DNA of 64,000 nt from Microstegium vimineum. Lineage: Eukaryota > Streptophyta > Magnoliopsida > Poales > Poaceae. The first letter of the stretch is position 1. The number at the start of each line of letters is the position of its first letter. The stretch lies in the NCBI GenBank assembly GCA_022036555.1, contig CM039120.1, positions 24,952,227 through 25,016,226 of the forward strand, read 5' to 3'. Shown in pieces: positions 1 to 9,308 of the stretch. The position numbers were made by a program, and so were the translations under genes. The notes under the pieces are model-generated. The model ran no database searches. It saw only the letters and a program-made list of their open reading frames with translations, and was not told the origin of the DNA.

Positions 1-1082
1 CCCCAACTCTCTCTCTCTAACCTCTTTCTAGTTCATGAGGGCCCTAGGTTGATCTCTCCAACCTTTGTAAGAACTCGCAAATCTTTTGGTGGGAATCGGA
101 GGCCTTACCCTCCGTAGGTCGTGGCGCCTTTGATTTCATGATCGTGTCCCCGTTTGGCTTGTGTTCTTCACTTTTGTGGTTTTGCTCTTTGATTCCCGTC
201 ACTTGATCTCCCTCCTCGCTGCGTATTTTGGAATTCCGTTTGAAGTGAAAGTTGCTGCTACCCCTTGTGATCAAATCGACCGAAGGAATCGGGCTAGGAT
301 GGGGTGAGCAAAGAGATCGATCCGTTTGTGTTTTGGCTTGTTCTCCACTCTGTTTTATTCGTTCAACTTTGATTCACGAACTTGTGACGAAAGGATGCAC
401 TAGATCCTCCAAGAGTAGAGTCACATCTACCTCAAAAACCTCCCAAAAAGTTTGGATTCAATCGGAGTTGAAACGAACAAGTTCTGGCGTTTTTCGGGTG
501 ATCCGCGCAGTTTTCGGGGACGTCAGACATTGGCGTCGGACGCTGAAATCCACCCGTCGGACGCTGTCCGCTCCCTAGCCGAGCGTCCGTCGCCTGGGGC
601 TGTTTCGGGTTGTTTTCTGGGTGTGACGGACGCTGCTTGGAGCGTCCGTCGCCCCGTCGGAGCGTCTGTCGCTCCTCTCGCAGAGTGTCCGTCGCCCACT
701 GTTTTGGCCGTATCTCCCTCGCCCGGACTCCAAATTGAGTTCCGTTTGTTGCGTTGGTTTCATAATCACGCAGGGAACTTGATGAAGCACTTTTGAGACC
801 AGTTCTCATAAGTATGTTTGGGTAAACTCTCTTCTCTTCTTCATAGGGTTTGAGAGCCTCACTATCGGTGTCTCGGTTTAAGTTTTTGGTTTCCGGAAGA
901 TCCGTTGTACCTCTTGGTCATCACCAAAGGTATCCACCCTGTCTAGGGTCGTGATCTTGCTTGTGGAGTAAGCTTGCCTGCTGGGGTTGTTTTTGGGAAG
1001 AGTGGCCCGAATATTTCCGAGTAAAATTTGAGGCTCCCATTCACCCCCCCCCCCACCTCTGGTCGCCGTTCTTGGTCCTTCA
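1..1082 (+). mobile_element. 3' part of a Sirevirus-type LTR (Sire-2 family)
   Basis: The first bases (CCCCAACTCTCTCTCTCT, 'TTCATGAG', then a run about CTCCGTAGG) match the Sire-2 LTR from about 17343 onward. The segment ends with the same 3' terminus as the Sire-2 LTR (CTCTGGTCGCCGTTC, then GGTCCTTCA). No primer-binding site follows, so this is a 3' LTR or solo LTR whose 5' part lies outside the window. The middle (about 500-960) differs from Sire-2 but also carries GTCGGACGCT-type motifs. It sits inside another LTR that resumes at 1083. Confidence 0.75.
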
Positions 1083-1512
1083 GTGACTATCCGGAGGCGA
1101 TTGTGGATGGCTCAACTTCGTTTATGATCAGTTATGGGTGATTCACTGAGTCGGAGCGGTAAAGAATTAGCCCAGAGAGGACTTAGTCCTTATGCGGACC
1201 AAGGGGAAGTAATACACTTGCGCGGGTCCTCCAACGAGGACTAGAGGGAGTGTCGACTCCACGATAGCTTGGGAAACATCGTCGTGTCAAACTTCCTTCT
1301 CCTTCTCTTTCAAGCATTTCATACTTGCAATTACTTTTATCATGATGATTTGCCTTGCCTGATATGATGCTAGGGTGCTAGTTCTTAGTGTTCTTGCTTA
1401 TACACACTTGTTTAGGCACTAGGGGGTAATTAACTTTATAATAGGTTTTGTTTCCATAGAAATTTTAGAGAAGCCCAATTCACCCTGCCTCTTGGGAATC
1501 TTGATCCTTTCA
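1083..1512 (+). mobile_element. 3' part of a Sire-3-family LTR, interrupted by the LTR at 1-1082
   Basis: This stretch aligns with the last about 430 bp of the Sire-3 LTR (compare 34680-35128): a GATTCACTGAG block, TCCAACGAGGACTAG, GCACTAGGGGGT, AAGCCCAATTCACC and the terminal TTGATCCTTTCA. It begins exactly where the neighbouring LTR ends, so the other LTR inserted into this one. No PBS follows position 1512, so it is a 3' or solo LTR. Confidence 0.75.
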
Positions 1513-2319
1513 TTCATGAGACCTCATATGAGTCTTTGTTTTTTCTCAAATTTTATCCCCTCAAGATATTACAATTGTAAATAATATATTTCATCATTTA
1601 TTTTTTATTTTTCATCCCAAATTGTTGTGTCCTATTAAAAATGTCATGAAATTGAATGAAAATTGTAATGTCAGGTTCTTGTAATCTAACATTAGTTGTG
1701 TGCATCATGGAAATTAGCCAGATTAGTGATTGGTTTGTAGTTTTCCCAAGATTAGTATTAGAAGATAACAATCATACAAGTTTTTTATGAGCAGTAATCG
1801 ATATTGCTTTTACCGGTGGCATCAAAAACAGCGGTTAGATAAGTCAAACATGTAGTCTTATAAGTCTCCTTTATATGTATTAAATTATTTATATTTTATT
1901 TGAATTTTTGTATTATTTTTCTTCTTCTAAATTTAAGGCTTATCATGTTATTAATACATCTGGTTTATCCGAATTAGTAACGAAATGGTTATACTAAATT
2001 GTATAAGAATTTTTTTATGTGGCATACCTTATACTACAATCCTTGCGTCCAGTTCGGTTGGTTTACCGGCCACCGATTGTCTCACAGAAAAACAGTAAAA
2101 AATACATCAGTTAACTTACCAGCCACCGAAAACGATGAAACGAACGGGGTCTTGGTCCACCACTAATACTAATCGTGTTCTGTGTCTCGTCCTACCAGAA
2201 GGCCACACCACTTGCCTGTTTAGTGTTTACCCATATAGCAGCCTTTAACCCTTTCCCCTCTCACCAAACCACGCATTAATTAACGGTAATGTTCTGTGGC
2301 TGCTAAACGATTGTTGTTT
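1513..2319. other. AT-rich intergenic DNA, no gene seen
   Basis: No supported coding region, RNA gene or complete mobile element. The 32 bp around 2262-2293 (CACCAAACCACGCATTAATT and on) recurs with few changes at 3298-3330, so both may derive from one repeat family. Confidence 0.5.
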
Positions 2320-3254
2320 AGAGCACTCCCAATGATTTATAGTGATTTCTATGTGTATTAATTAGGCTGTGACATAAATAAGAGAGAGAGGGAAAAAGTA
2401 GGAAACCGTTTCTTCACGAAGAAACGAAGTCTACTCGCGGAACGAGACGATAGAAACTGTGAAAAATCCATTGAGACCCAGGTGGTGTCTTCCTCTCACA
2501 CAGGATCAGTTGCATCGCCCCACGTTCTGCACCGCGACGTGCGGCTGCGCTTCGCACCCGCTCTCGCCATGTGCGCAACAAGCAGTCCTGCGGTAGCGCC
2601 GCCGTGCAGCAGGTCACCTCAAAGGTCCAGGCCGCGTCGTAGTAGAAGATGAGGGACATCACGTGCACACAAATAGAGAAGAAGCTAAGGCCCGTTTAGT
2701 TGTCAAAAAATTTTACATAGTAACTATCACATTGAATCTTACGGCACATATATGAAGTACTAAATGTAGATGAAAAAAAACTAATTACACAGTTGATTGA
2801 GAAATCACGAGACGAAACTTTTGAACCTAGTTAGTCTATAATTAGACACTAATTACCAAATACAAACGAAATACTATAGTGAGCCAAAATCTAAAATTTT
2901 TTGATCTAAACGCACCCTAAATCAATCGGGAAGAAACGGCCGCCATAGGTACGTATATGTACGTACGTCCTCGCGAGGCTAGCAGAGAGAGGCGCCTCGC
3001 CGGCCAACTCGCTATGGCAAGCATGATGCACGCTCCAGCCGTCCTAGGTCCGGCTTCGCCGGGCTTGTCTCTGTGTTGTGTCTTACTGTTATGTAGCATC
3101 GTGTTCACATAAGATCCAGAAAAGCACACGGGATAAGTGGTCAGATTACTAGTTGGACCCAAAGATAAAAGAAATCCACTGTGAAACATAGTTTTCTTGG
3201 TACATTATCCAAGAATATAGAAACTACTCTTAGTTTCTCCATTGGGACTGCCCT
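2320..3254. mobile_element. Possible degenerate DNA transposon with short terminal inverted repeats
   Basis: The left end reads AGAGCACTCCCAATGA and the right end is the imperfect reverse complement of AGGGCAGTCCCAATGG. Both neighbouring interiors are 'gtttcta'-rich, which resembles common grass MITE ends. No transposase and no clear target duplication were found. A Tourist-like MITE lies inside. Fortuitous similarity of the ends is possible. Confidence 0.35.
2689..2917. mobile_element. Tourist-like (PIF/Harbinger) MITE, TSD TAA
   Basis: A 229 bp element starts GGCCCGTTTAGTTG and ends CTAAACGCACCC, an imperfect terminal inverted repeat, flanked on both sides by TAA. The interior has the block 'ACTAAATGTAGATG', 'GAGACGAAACTTTTGA' and 'TAGTCTATAATTAGACA', typical of a very abundant non-autonomous grass family. 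There is no coding capacity. Confidence 0.75.
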
Positions 3255-3503
3255 AGTTATTTAGGTCTTTCTCATAATTATTGGTTTCTACATCTCACCA
3301 CACCACACATTAATTAACGGTAATGTTACAATAATTGTTTATAGGGTTCTTTAGGTCTTTTCTCATGACTATTGGCCTCTATAGCTGGAGTATACGGCTC
3401 GTTTATCAAGAACATACTTTTTAAATTTGACTTACAAATATTAATATTTATATCTTCAAATGAATTTAATATTTCTAACAATAGGTATTACACGTCATAA
3501 GTA
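3255..3503. other. AT-rich spacer, no gene seen
   Basis: Contains the second copy of the 32 bp repeat (about 3298-3330). Nothing else is recognisable. Confidence 0.5.
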
Positions 3504-3508
3504 TCTAT

Positions 3509-3632
3509 TGTTGACACCGTTTTTCAGCACGTGTCAAATGAGCCAAAAGCTTGGCTGGTCAGCGGCCGTTCTCCATCGGCATCGAGAAATCGTGAATCAG
3601 TATTTGCCGATGAGAGTATGCTGCGGGAAGAC
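3509..3632 (+). repeat. 5' LTR fragment of the rearranged element
   Basis: The first 124 bp match 3952-4075 almost base for base, up to GCGGGAAGAC. After that the sequence switches to internal DNA ending in the purine tract just before 3952. Confidence 0.85.
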
Positions 3633-3951
3633 GAAGGCAGAGGGTGTGAAAGTGAAAATGGACTCGGGGTAAAAAGCAAATGGATCCCGGTAACTTTTAT
3701 AAGCTTACTCAGGGCATTTTGGGTTTTCGGTTCACACTGTGCAGGGATGTGGAGAGACCCGCGGTAAATACGCGCGATGATCGAGGGAATTTGCAACTGT
3801 TTGTGCTACAATCGAGGGATTTTATTGCGGTTCCGCGCGCGGGGATCGAGGAAACTGTGCATTTATCTCGAAGGTAACGGCTACAGCAACGGCTACAATA
3901 GAGAGAATTTTGGCACGTAAAGTATTATACACTACGAAACTAGGGGGCATA

Positions 3952-5086
3952 TGTTGACACCGTTTTTCAGCACGTGTCAAATGAGCCAAAAGCTTGGCTG
4001 GTCAGCGGCCGTTCTCCATCGACATCGGGAAATCGTGAATCAGTATTTGCCGATGAGAGTATGTTGCGGGAAGACTAAGTGTATTGCCGATGGAGGGCGG
4101 AGGTTTTGGATGTTGCCGATGTCGATTGTTGATAAGCTTAATGGTGAAGTCAGGTAGACTGGGCTGTAAAGTTGCTGTTGCCGATTGCCGATGAAGAGAT
4201 GTGCCGATTGCTGATGAGGAGACATTGTCGATTGCCAATGAAGAGTGGTTGCCGATTGCCGATAGGTTGGTGAAGACAGTTCAGTACAAGGTTGCCGATC
4301 GGGAAATATTGCCGATGCTGATGGGCATGAGGTGCCGATAGAGTGACTTAGCGCTCGATGTCAACACAAGGCTACCGGTGGTCAAACAAGGAAGTCGCGG
4401 ATTAAAGGGATCTGCCAATGGAAAGTTTCCATCGAAGGGAAGACATAGGGAAACTGGTAATTTTGTACCAGTATCATTATAGCAGTTTGAGTCCGACTCT
4501 TGCATGAGTCGTTTGTTTTCCTTTAAAATAGGTATGTTTGTTTAGGAAAATAATATTATTGTTTTAGATCCGACTCCTGCGCGAGTTAGTTTCCTTAAAG
4601 TTAGGAGTTTGTTTTAGGAAGGATACGAGTCGTGTCTTTGTACAACTCTCCATGCGGGAGTATAAATATGTACCCGAGGGCTACGTGTATGAATCAATCC
4701 AATATCAAACAAAACAATTTTACTCTTATTCTACTTTTTATCGCAATTTACCTTTATTGCATTAGTTATAGCTTTTTAACGAGTTCTTCAAGCTTCGACG
4801 GGGTGCATCACCCTGATCTCCGTCAAATCCTTACAAGTTCCGCGTGGGAGTACCTCTGAGCCTTGGCATCCGGGCGCATCGCTGTTGCCTCGTTCAGCTC
4901 TGCTCTAGTTATCCTGATCAAGCCTCAATCCCAGCATCCGGGTGCATCGCCGTTGTCTGGATTGGATCTTGCTCTAGTTATCGTCCTTGTGGATTAACTG
5001 GTCAAATCGACTGGCACGCCTCCGGATACCGAGCTTTGGGTAATAGCCCGAGGTGTTCGCAGATCCTGACGCTTTTTGTGTCAACA
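3952..5086 (+). repeat. Complete LTR (middle copy), 1135 bp
   Basis: It starts TGTTGACACCG and ends GTGTCAACA. A TATAAATA box lies at 4661-4668. The segment from about 4080 to 4330 is crowded with GCCGAT/GCCGATTGCCGAT motifs. A purine tract precedes the LTR (as before a 3' LTR), while a leader and gag-like ORF follow it (as after a 5' LTR), so it serves both sides of a tandem array. Confidence 0.85.
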
Positions 5087-5137
5087 CCTCTTTTGGCACG
5101 TCCAGTGAGACAAGATTGTATAAATCTTATATCTATC

Positions 5138-6691
5138 ATGACTAATCCAAGGAGTGTCATTGAAGTCTCCACAGCAGATCTGACAAATCATCAGAAGCAG
5201 GCTATGGAGCAGGCAATGGAGGAGTACAAGCGGTTGTATCTCAAATCCTTCCGCCTAAACAGAATCGGCGAAGCAGTCCAGAAGCAAGATCCGCCGTCGC
5301 CACGGCAGGTCACTTTCAACGCCGATCCTGGTAAAATACAAGAGATGGTTAATTCTGCATTAAATAATGTATTAATTAGCCGATCCAATGTGATGTCTGA
5401 TACCGTATGCAATGCTGTCAAACAAGCTTTCAAGGGACAAACACCATATTATGTTGGTCCGGAGTGTCGTCAACTCAGATCGGCATCTATTGCGATCCCA
5501 TCGGCGGTTCCGAAGGTGTCCGCACCAATTATTAGCCGATCTACCGATGAGATCGCGCCGCCCAGATCGAGCCCAGCTAGCGCCACTCAGGTGAACGCAA
5601 ATCTGGTGGCTTCAACAACGTCCGGACCTGTGATCCAGAATCAGCCGACTTGTGCCAATTGGTGGGGATACGGTATGCCTCCAAGTCTATCTGCTGATTC
5701 CAGATTGGTCCAAGATAACCATGCAAGGTGGAAGGTTCCCATGGCATCGGCAACATCTGTACAACCGATGGTTCCAATGATGCATTATGCTACATCTTCT
5801 CCAACGGTGTATTTGCCAACAGGGAATCTGCAAACGGCAATACTTAGAGTGTCGTACGCCCAACCCTCGGCAAGTCACTTGCCGATACAACAAGGCCCAG
5901 CAGTTGCGGGTCAACCCATGGCGGCAATGGTTCTTCAAACTAGAATACTTGCTAATCAAGGTAGCTATGCTGTTAATTATCCGGCGCCACAAGAACGACA
6001 GGCGTCAGCTGGCTATCAGTCATCGGCAACTTCTTGGCCGATGCAACAAGGTATGCCGATTGTCAATCAATCTATATCGACAATGACTGCTCAAGTTGTG
6101 GTACCCGCGAGTCAAAGTGATCGTCCAAGGGTACAACAAGAACAAGCATCAGTCGGTTATCAGCTATCGACAAATGCTTGGCCGATGCAACCAGACGTGC
6201 CAATAGTTAATCAGCCTATGTCGGCAAATTCTTGGCCGATGCAACAAGGCATGTCGAGTGTCAATCAGCCTGCATCGGCCATGACTGCTCAACCTGCGGT
6301 ACCTACAAATCAAAGTTATCATCCAAGGGTACAAGGGCTGCGAGAGTCAGCTGGTTCTCAGCCATCGGTAAGTCACGTGCCGATGACACCTAATGTAGGT
6401 TGGATTGGTCAATTACCGATTCAGCAGCAATATGCGCAGCCTGGGCACCAAGTGACAGGAGCTCTGCAATATCATTCGACAAATTTTCAGAGTGAAGTAT
6501 CGGTACATCAACCGATAAGTACTACACCGCAATACTCGCAAGTGTACCATGAGACATCGGTACAACAACCGATAAATGTAATGCCACATCACAAACCAGT
6601 AACTATGCAAAGTGGCCCAAGGGCAACACAACCGATGCATGGTGTTCTAATGACTGGTACTGTGCATGCTCCAAACACTTCGAGTACTTGA
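5138..6691 (+). CDS. Gag-like protein with Q/P-rich tandem repeats (LTR element)
   Basis: The reading frame opens far upstream in the LTR, but the ATG at 5138, 51 bp after the LTR end, is the sensible start (MTNPRSVIEV...). The product would be 517 aa. Residues 1-100 are mixed and charged, as in a capsid-like N-terminus. From about residue 200 it becomes repetitive, rich in Gln, Pro, Ser and Val, with units such as SWPMQQGMPIVNQ and similar variants. No zinc knuckle or enzyme motif is present. The frame ends at TGA 6689-6691, and the same Q/P-rich composition resumes in another frame to about 6876, so a frameshift is likely. Position after an LTR suggests gag; the precise family is not recognised. 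Confidence 0.55.
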   Translation: MTNPRSVIEVSTADLTNHQKQAMEQAMEEYKRLYLKSFRLNRIGEAVQKQDPPSPRQVTFNADPGKIQEMVNSALNNVLISRSNVMSDTVCNAVKQAFKGQTPYYVGPECRQLRSASIAIPSAVPKVSAPIISRSTDEIAPPRSSPASATQVNANLVASTTSGPVIQNQPTCANWWGYGMPPSLSADSRLVQDNHARWKVPMASATSVQPMVPMMHYATSSPTVYLPTGNLQTAILRVSYAQPSASHLPIQQGPAVAGQPMAAMVLQTRILANQGSYAVNYPAPQERQASAGYQSSATSWPMQQGMPIVNQSISTMTAQVVVPASQSDRPRVQQEQASVGYQLSTNAWPMQPDVPIVNQPMSANSWPMQQGMSSVNQPASAMTAQPAVPTNQSYHPRVQGLRESAGSQPSVSHVPMTPNVGWIGQLPIQQQYAQPGHQVTGALQYHSTNFQSEVSVHQPISTTPQYSQVYHETSVQQPINVMPHHKPVTMQSGPRATQPMHGVLMTGTVHAPNTSST

Positions 6692-6869
6692 CGTCAGAGC
6701 CTGAAGAAGTACATCAACCTACTCAACCAGTAAGCCTTCAGAGTTGCCCATCGGTTAATCAACCAATGCATAATATTCAACAGATTGGTGTTGTTAATGG
6801 GTCGATTGCCCTAGCCTGTTTAATACAAAGATGCGAAGAAGTGCATCCATCTGCTCGGCCGATGTCAAC

Positions 6870-6893
6870 ATCCTGACGCTTTTTGTGTCAACA
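6870..6893 (+). repeat. 24 bp remnant of the 3' LTR end
   Basis: ATCCTGACGCTTTTTGTGTC followed by AACA is identical to the last 24 bases of the LTR at 3952-5086 and is followed directly by the TCTAT duplication. Confidence 0.8.
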
Positions 6894-6898
6894 TCTAT

Positions 6899-8011
6899 AT
6901 TTTTACATATGAAAAAAAACTTGATAAACGATGGAAAGCCGAAAGAAAGCCGAAGGCCGGGCTCACGAGCCGGACTGGACCGACAACCTCCAAGTACACG
7001 ACCGCACCCAGCTATCCAAGGTGGGCAAACCAACTGCCCCCCACCCCCGCGGCCGGAACGCAACGGCAGCACGCGAGCAACAGACGGACGTTGGTCGGGG
7101 CATGGGCGGGTGGACGCGTGTCCCAGCCAGTGCCGGTCCTAGAATTTTGTTGGCCCTCTGGTGAACCAGTCGTGACGACCCCTCTAAATCATATAAAAAA
7201 AATACGACGGGAAGGAGCAGACAACACCCCCATTTTTTTAATACGCAGATGCAGAGCTCGAACCTAGTTCTCTAGACCCTCTAAATCATATATAAATGTT
7301 ATATAATATATAGAGGCTAATTTTTTTTCAAAACAAAAACAAATTCAGTGGTATATGAGTACTAGTACTAGAAGTACAAAATAATTAATTAGGATTAAAA
7401 AACAATCAAGAAAAAAATGCCTAGGGGTTAGGGCCTTATCAGCTGATGAAAGTAAATCAGCGGATCAGTGATCACGTCGAGTCGTCGGCGGCGGTGGAGG
7501 GCCGGCGGCTTGCTGTGCCTGTGCACCCTTTTCCTGTCTCCCGTCTCCGGCTCTCCACAGATGACAGATCGCAGCGGACAGCGTTCTCCCAGCAATCGGC
7601 GGCCGGGCGGCGTGGCGTCCGTGAGACCGTGACTCCGTCTCTTCGGCTGCTGGACATACGTATCTGCGTGGTGTGGGCGTGGGGAAGCAAGCAATCTGCA
7701 CTTCTGAAATCTTGGGCCGCCTGACATCTTTGGACTAAGTACTTTTGGGCTGGGGTCTTTGTATAGGAGTACATCGGTCTGGGCCCCTAGCTTCCGTGGG
7801 TCATCGGTCGTCGCACCTCTGACACCTCTTCTGGGCTTAGTCCCTGCAGCCAGCTGTACCCAACTGCATCTGCTATCTGCCTGCCCGCGCATCTGGAACC
7901 ACACCACCACGCACGCACACACATTCCTGCCCCTCGATTTGCTCTGCTCTGCTCTGGTGAGTGAGATTGACCGGCTGACCGGCTGGAGCTGGAGTCCTCG
8001 CCCCCCCCCCC
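6899..8011. other. Upstream region of the MYB gene, no gene seen
   Basis: GC-rich stretches (6930-7140 and 7450-8010) produce open frames on both strands without domain content, so I do not call genes. CCCTCTAAATCATATA occurs at about 7180 and 7278. A C-homopolymer of about 12 bp precedes 8012. Confidence 0.5.
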
Positions 8012-8125
8012 GACTCAGATTGGGTAACTTTCCTTCGGCAAGTCACAACGTAACTTGCGGCCCTGTATCCAGCGTCAAAGCACCATCCGACGGCTGCCAC
8101 CGTTTCCGGCGGATTTTCTTCGTTT
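8012..8125 (+). repeat. Left arm of the inverted repeat
   Basis: Pairs with 9020-9133 on the opposite strand at roughly 80-85% by eye, with one 15 bp insertion in this arm. Confidence 0.7.
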
Positions 8126-8586
8126 TTTCGCCCGTAAAGATAGGACGGGAGTCGGCGGCTCATTCGCAGTGCCACGCTGGCTTCCCATGGCCGACGGAAC
8201 CTGCTTCCCGTCGTCCAGAGGAGCGGAGCCGCTCGCCGCCCGCCGCCTGGAGGAGCCGAGCCACCGAACTGTACAACACCGATGCCGAGTCCATGCGCCG
8301 CACTTGTTTCTTGTGGTCTGCGCTGAACGTCCGCTTCCCGCCGTCAAAGGAGCTTTCGTCGCCTGCTGCCCGAAAGAGCGGAGCCGAACTACGCAGCATC
8401 GATGCTAGGATGCTGAGACGCCGCTCGACAGCAATGCTGCTGGCCCAGCACACCGTCGACGTCGAGGAGCTCTATAGGGACTTTACATGAGAAAGCAGAA
8501 AAGCACCTGAAATTGAACTAGTACAGGTAGTTTGGATGTGTGGTTTGCAATTTAAGGGTTAAATGTGCTAAATATATAAAATATAA

Positions 8587-8640
8587 TCAGCGGAGCACTA
8601 ATTCAGATAGTGTTCAGCGGAGCACTAATTCAGATAGTAT
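8587..8640 (+). repeat. Tandem duplication, 2 x 27 bp
   Basis: TCAGCGGAGCACTAATTCAG plus ATAGTGT is repeated head to tail; only the penultimate base of the second copy differs (GT versus AT). It lies inside the inverted-repeat unit upstream of MYB. Confidence 0.9.
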
Positions 8641-9019
8641 CCATGGTTTGTGTATGCAATCTAATCTTCAAAAAGTATTTACATGCAGTTCAGATAGGCT
8701 CACTTGTTTGTTGATTAGAAATCATCATGGGGCTTCAAAGCTTTGTTCTCCATTAAATTTGATGTATTTTAAAAGCCAAAATAGATTTATTTCTGTGCAA
8801 AGTGATGTTCTTAATTAACTGAAAGAATATCTCAACAACATAAATCAAACATCAATATGCTCCAAATGTGACACAGCTCGAGATTTCAATTCCCCATCCA
8901 GGCTCCAGCTCCGGGGAGGCGTGATTGGCGACGTGGTGCAGCAGTGGCGCAGCTACCCATGGCGGCGTGAGGAGCAGTCTGGGAGTTGCAGCAGTGCGTC
9001 GCGGCATGTGAACCTCCGC

Positions 9020-9133
9020 CAACAGCGGCCAGCCTGAGAGAAAAGTGAAAAAATCTGCTGGAAACGGTGGCAGCTGTTGGATGGCGCTTGGATACAGGGC
9101 CGCTTGCCAAAGGAAAGTTACCCAATCAGAGTC
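9020..9133 (-). repeat. Right arm of the inverted repeat, abutting the core promoter
   Basis: Inverted copy of 8012-8125. Its terminus GACTCTGATTGGG (minus strand) is 8 bp from the TATA box at 9142. It also contains an inverted CCAAT-type element (CCCAATCAGAG on the plus strand). Confidence 0.7.
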
Positions 9134-9141
9134 CCCCCTCT

Positions 9142-9149
9142 TTATATAC
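9142..9149 (+). promoter_or_regulatory. TATA box of the MYB gene
   Basis: CTCTTTATATACCC lies about 165 bp before the MYB start codon and is followed by a CT-rich leader (CCTCCTCCTCTGCCTCTCTG), typical of plant core promoters and 5' leaders. Transcription probably starts near 9170-9180. Confidence 0.7.
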
Positions 9150-9308
9150 CCTCCTCCTCTGCCTCTCTGCAACCTTCACTTCCCAGCTCTCCTTCCCCCT
9201 TCTTAGCTTCCTCTTCCTCCACCCCCAATACTTGCCTTGCCTTGGCTTCCATCCATCGCCTCACTCAGCCTCGGAGCTACTACTTCAGTTTCGAGTAAAC
9301 AGACAGAC

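Larger units (their letters stand above)
3509..6893 (+). mobile_element. Rearranged LTR retrotransposon with three LTR-derived segments, TSD TCTAT
   Basis: The unit is bounded by TCTAT at 3504-3508 and 6894-6898. From left to right it contains an LTR start (3509-3632, TGTTGACACCG...), a 3' internal remnant with the purine tract AGGGGGC (3942-3948), a full LTR (3952-5086), a gag-like ORF (5138-6691) and a 24 bp LTR end (6870-6893, ...TTTTTGTGTCAACA). One insertion followed by unequal LTR recombination and two internal deletions would give this order. No pol remains. The solo LTR at 61187-62279 belongs to the same family. I infer Ty3/gypsy affinity only weakly. Confidence 0.85.
8012..9133. mobile_element. 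Inverted-repeat unit ending next to the MYB TATA box, possible MULE-like element
   Basis: The outer about 110 bp at each end are inverted copies. Starting inward from each terminus both read GACTC(A/T)GATTGGGTAACT, then TTTCCTT(C/T)GGCAAG, CGGCCCTGTATCCA, and CTGCCACCGTTTCC. The left arm has an extra 15 bp (TCACAACGTAACTTG). Outside each terminus is a C-rich run (left poly-C; right CCCCCTCTT), which may hide a diverged 9 bp duplication. The interior has GC-rich repeats and no transposase. It could equally be an inverted duplication of the MYB proximal promoter. Confidence 0.5.

Noticed and set aside
7428..8490. Overlapping open frames on both strands, one of 243 codons
   Set aside because: GC-rich DNA keeps many frames open here. 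The translations are Arg/Pro/Ser-rich with no domain, and frames overlap on both strands.
9077..9298. Possible upstream ORF of MYB
   Set aside because: Its start lies upstream of the TATA box, so it would not be on the predicted transcript.
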